A stretch of DNA of 64,000 bases from NCBI RefSeq assembly GCF_000417875.1, contig NW_006920874.1, forward strand, positions 534,619-598,618, written 5' to 3'. The DNA comes from Pseudozyma flocculosa PF-1 (taxonomy: Eukaryota; Basidiomycota; Ustilaginomycetes; Ustilaginales; Ustilaginaceae). The translations under genes and the position numbers were made by a program. Below the pieces are notes generated by a model. It saw only the letters and a list, made by a program, of their open reading frames with translations, was not told where the DNA came from and searched no databases. Positions 63,773 through 64,000 of this stretch are shown here, piece after piece. Every line of letters starts with the position of its first letter. Positions within the stretch are counted from its first letter, which is position 1.

Positions 63773-64000
63773 GATGCTCGGTGTGGTGTGGGGTGTTGCG
63801 TGTGTGGGGATGGGGCGCGAATGTGGGCGATGCGGTGCTGGCGTCGGTAGGGGTGGTTGTAGTGGTGGTGGTGGTGGTGCGGTCGAGAGATGGAGGCAGG
63901 CAAGGCAAGGCAAGGCAAGGCGAGGATGGCTGAGTAGTGTGTGCCTGTGGGTTGGCGAAATGAAGCAGCGCCCGCCAGCTCGACTTCTTCTCGACCTGGG
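63773..64000. promoter_or_regulatory. SER3 upstream region
   Basis: Promoter and leader of the minus-strand SER3 gene. On that strand it is CACCA and GCCTT repeat-rich (GTGGTGGTGG at 63862-63879; AAGGC units at 63897-63921 on plus). No TATA box was recognised before the window ends. Confidence 0.5.

Overview
The window looks like a stretch of nuclear genome from a GC-rich basidiomycete fungus. The pointers are many short GT-AG introns (about 55-130 nt) with GTGAGT-type donors, compact gene spacing, Zn2Cys6 and bZIP regulators, the fungus-specific chitin synthase chaperone Chs7, and above all a HAC1/Cib1-type bZIP gene with a 65-nt unconventional intron of the kind known from smut fungi (Ustilaginomycotina). 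The high GC (about two thirds by eye) together with many introns would fit something like Anthracocystis/Pseudozyma flocculosa, but that species guess is an inference only. Coordinates of spliced genes were worked out by hand from splice signals, reading frame and recalled family motifs.

Layout. 1-13.6 kb: 3' part of an MDV1-like WD40 protein (mitochondrial fission), CHS7, an asparagine-synthetase-domain protein (ASNSD1 family, minus strand), a GYP5-type TBC RabGAP and a membrane-anchored SAM methyltransferase. 14-25.2 kb: a very large Zn2Cys6 regulator diverging from a uridine phosphorylase, then a mitochondrial UbiB/ABC1 kinase-like protein of the Cqd2/Mcp2/ADCK1 type (one intron holds a 20-N assembly gap) and ribosomal protein S8. 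25.2-39.9 kb: a looser region with long non-coding stretches, two orphan proteins (28982-30802 and 34357-36213), a degenerate 21-nt minisatellite and the HAC1/CIB1-like bZIP gene. 39.9-45.1 kb: an MFS anion/vitamin-type transporter followed by about 3 kb of lower-GC sequence with degenerate repeated protein modules, probably a decayed mobile element. 45.1-64 kb: a dense housekeeping block with PRP43 (DEAH helicase), a mitochondrial 3-hydroxyacyl-CoA dehydrogenase, a small basic orphan, NTE1 phospholipase B, ALG5 dolichyl-phosphate glucosyltransferase, bleomycin hydrolase and D-3-phosphoglycerate dehydrogenase.

There is no operon-like logic. Neighbours are mostly unrelated housekeeping genes, several in divergent pairs with shared promoter space (ASNSD1/GYP5, Zn2Cys6/uridine phosphorylase, PRP43/HADH). 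The most notable signals are the predicted Ire1-cleaved intron in the bZIP gene (two hairpins with CxGxxGx heptaloops exactly 65 nt apart, whose removal switches the frame onto an acidic C-terminal domain), a 4-nt microexon in the TBC gene, a 9-nt microexon in the ASNSD1-like gene, the repeated module family at 42-44.5 kb, and the 21-nt repeat at 31 kb. No tRNA, rRNA, CRISPR array or bacterial-type element was found.
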